Source of the DNA: a virus
Length of the DNA: 56,378 nt
Virus record (IMG/VR): IMGVR_UViG_3300017779_000007
Span: 1-56,378 of that record
Strand: one strand, 5' to 3'
Below the pieces are notes generated by a model. That model was not told the origin of the DNA and did not search any database. It saw only the letters and a program-made list of their open reading frames with translations. Below are positions 55,845 through 56,378 of the stretch, piece after piece; the first letter of the stretch is position 1, and each line of letters opens with the position of its first letter. The position numbers and the translations under genes were made by a program.

Positions 55845-55921
55845 CGGGGTCGCTCAGACGCGAGGGCCGCCAATATCAGTAGCGAAATAATGGCGAGTAG
55901 GGATGCCTCGTAATAATCCAT
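55841..55921 (-). CDS. Possible tiny membrane protein, 26 aa
   Basis: ATG complementary to 55919-55921, TGA at 55841-55843. Reads MDYYEASLLAIISLLILAAL then ASERPR: one membrane helix with a basic end. It lies between a terminator and the next promoter, whose -35 box overlaps its stop. Short, so it could be chance; the hydrophobic pattern is the only support. Confidence 0.35.
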   Translation of the reverse strand: MDYYEASLLAIISLLILAALASERPR

Positions 55922-55923
55922 AA

Positions 55924-55952
55924 CTAAAAGGGGCCAGCTTAATGCTGACCCC
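55924..55952 (-). terminator. Terminator after the scaffold gene
   Basis: GGGGTCAGC/GCTGGCCCC hairpin (one mismatch) followed on the minus strand by TTTTAGTT. It lies 27 bp after the scaffold stop and separates head assembly genes from the next unit. Confidence 0.75.
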
Positions 55953-55979
55953 ATTATATGTGAATTTAGGTTAAGTTTA

Positions 55980-56378
55980 TTACACCGCGCCTAAAGCAGC
56001 GTTCACGCGCTCCTCAAAGCTCGCGTTGTCCGATACTCCGGCTCTGGCCGCTGGTGCTTTCGTCTGACCAGACATCGCTGGCTCCGCTTCCTCATATTCA
56101 GCGAGGCGGTCGGTCAGCGACTCGACTTCCTTACGCATCTCCAGATACTGCCTTACAACAGTCGGGAACACTTGAGCGGATACCGCGTTGTAGGCATGGT
56201 CAACAGGGTGCAGGACAGAGGGATCGGTCTCGGACGCCTTCTGCTGGATAGCAGACATATCGAGGCCGTCGATTGCTTGAAGAAACGGTAACTTCTGCTG
56301 GACCCGCTCGACGACATTCCTTGTGATGTTCTGCCTAAGCTGGGCGTTGTCGGCTGCGAAAGCGGCCTGCTGCCGCTC
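55980..56378 (-). CDS. Scaffold-like capsid assembly protein, C-terminal part (gene split by contig ends)
   Basis: C-terminal continuation of the gene that starts at 903; positions 56256-56378 repeat 1-123. The unique part (55980-56255) encodes the last 91 residues: MSAIQQKASETDPSVLHPVD, a helix RQYLEMRKEVESLTDRLAEY, and a short helical end (SFEERVNAALGAV) of the kind scaffold proteins use to touch the capsid protein. The ATG at 56258 is an internal Met, not the true start. Confidence 0.75.
   Translation of the reverse strand, partial: ERQQAAFAADNAQLRQNITRNVVERVQQKLPFLQAIDGLDMSAIQQKASETDPSVLHPVDHAYNAVSAQVFPTVVRQYLEMRKEVESLTDRLAEYEEAEPAMSGQTKAPAARAGVSDNASFEERVNAALGAV
56256..56378. repeat. Terminal direct repeat (right copy), circular-assembly overlap
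   Basis: Exact copy of 1-123. Removing one copy restores one uninterrupted scaffold gene and gives a circle of 56,255 bp. Confidence 0.9.

Noticed and set aside
1-56378. Integrase, lysogeny repressor, phage RNA polymerase, tRNA genes
   Set aside because: I looked for tyrosine or serine recombinase motifs, repressor pairs, single-subunit RNA polymerase motifs and cloverleaf sequences and saw none. A tool search could still find a diverged one.

Overview
The window is an essentially complete genome of a short-tailed (podovirus-like) double-stranded DNA phage, drawn as a linear contig of a circular assembly. The first 123 bases (1-123) recur exactly as the last 123 (56256-56378), and the scaffold gene reads in frame across that junction, so the unique length is about 56,255 bp. 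The evidence for a tailed phage is a large terminase, portal, scaffold-like protein, major capsid protein, holin-like proteins, an amidase and a 3921-residue ejection-type protein. No sheath or tape-measure gene was seen. No phage RNA polymerase, integrase or lysogeny repressor was recognised, so transcription probably uses host RNA polymerase. The host cannot be named. Most starts lack a Shine-Dalgarno and carry A-rich leaders, which suggests a host that does not depend on SD pairing.

Layout. (1) Minus strand, 27538 down to 10653: terminase large subunit, then four small or medium proteins and the giant 3921-aa polyvalent ejection protein. (2) Plus strand, 5393-10527: a cluster of 13 mostly small accessory/early genes (DUF932 protein, coiled-coil protein, small membrane proteins, a pyrimidine-dimer-glycosylase-like protein), many preceded by striking stem-loop leaders. 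About 1 kb of gene-free, repeat-rich DNA (4361-5392) lies upstream and may hold early control signals or an origin. (3) Minus strand, 4360 down through the contig ends to 38781: two homing-endonuclease-like small genes, portal, scaffold, capsid, tail and fibre genes, two glycosyltransferases, a serine protease, a lysis cassette (two holin-like proteins, amidase, overlapping spanin-like pair) and small nuclease/basic proteins. (4) Plus strand, 27549-38801: a small-terminase-like HTH protein, a nucleotide-modification-associated protein, a third glycosyltransferase, RuvC-like resolvase, SF2 helicase, DnaA-domain-IV-like protein, Cas4/RecB-type exonuclease with a probable partner, family A DNA polymerase and a primase-helicase. 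These form a self-contained replication and recombination set.

The features that most deserve follow-up are non-coding. Two early genes have leaders in which one strand can pair either with an upstream arm or with the start codon, with compensatory changes between the copies. Four other early leaders share a two-stem structure that covaries. Several late genes have sigma70-type promoters whose -10 box lies 5-8 nt before the start codon, implying leaderless mRNAs. Three copies of an ~80-bp palindrome with A/T-tract ends sit in inverted orientation on either side of the 21-kb segment that holds the ejection module and the early cluster. On the protein side, the giant protein carries an ADP-ribosyltransferase-like polyvalent domain and two zincin-like EExxH repeats, and two glycosyltransferases adjoin serine-rich virion proteins.
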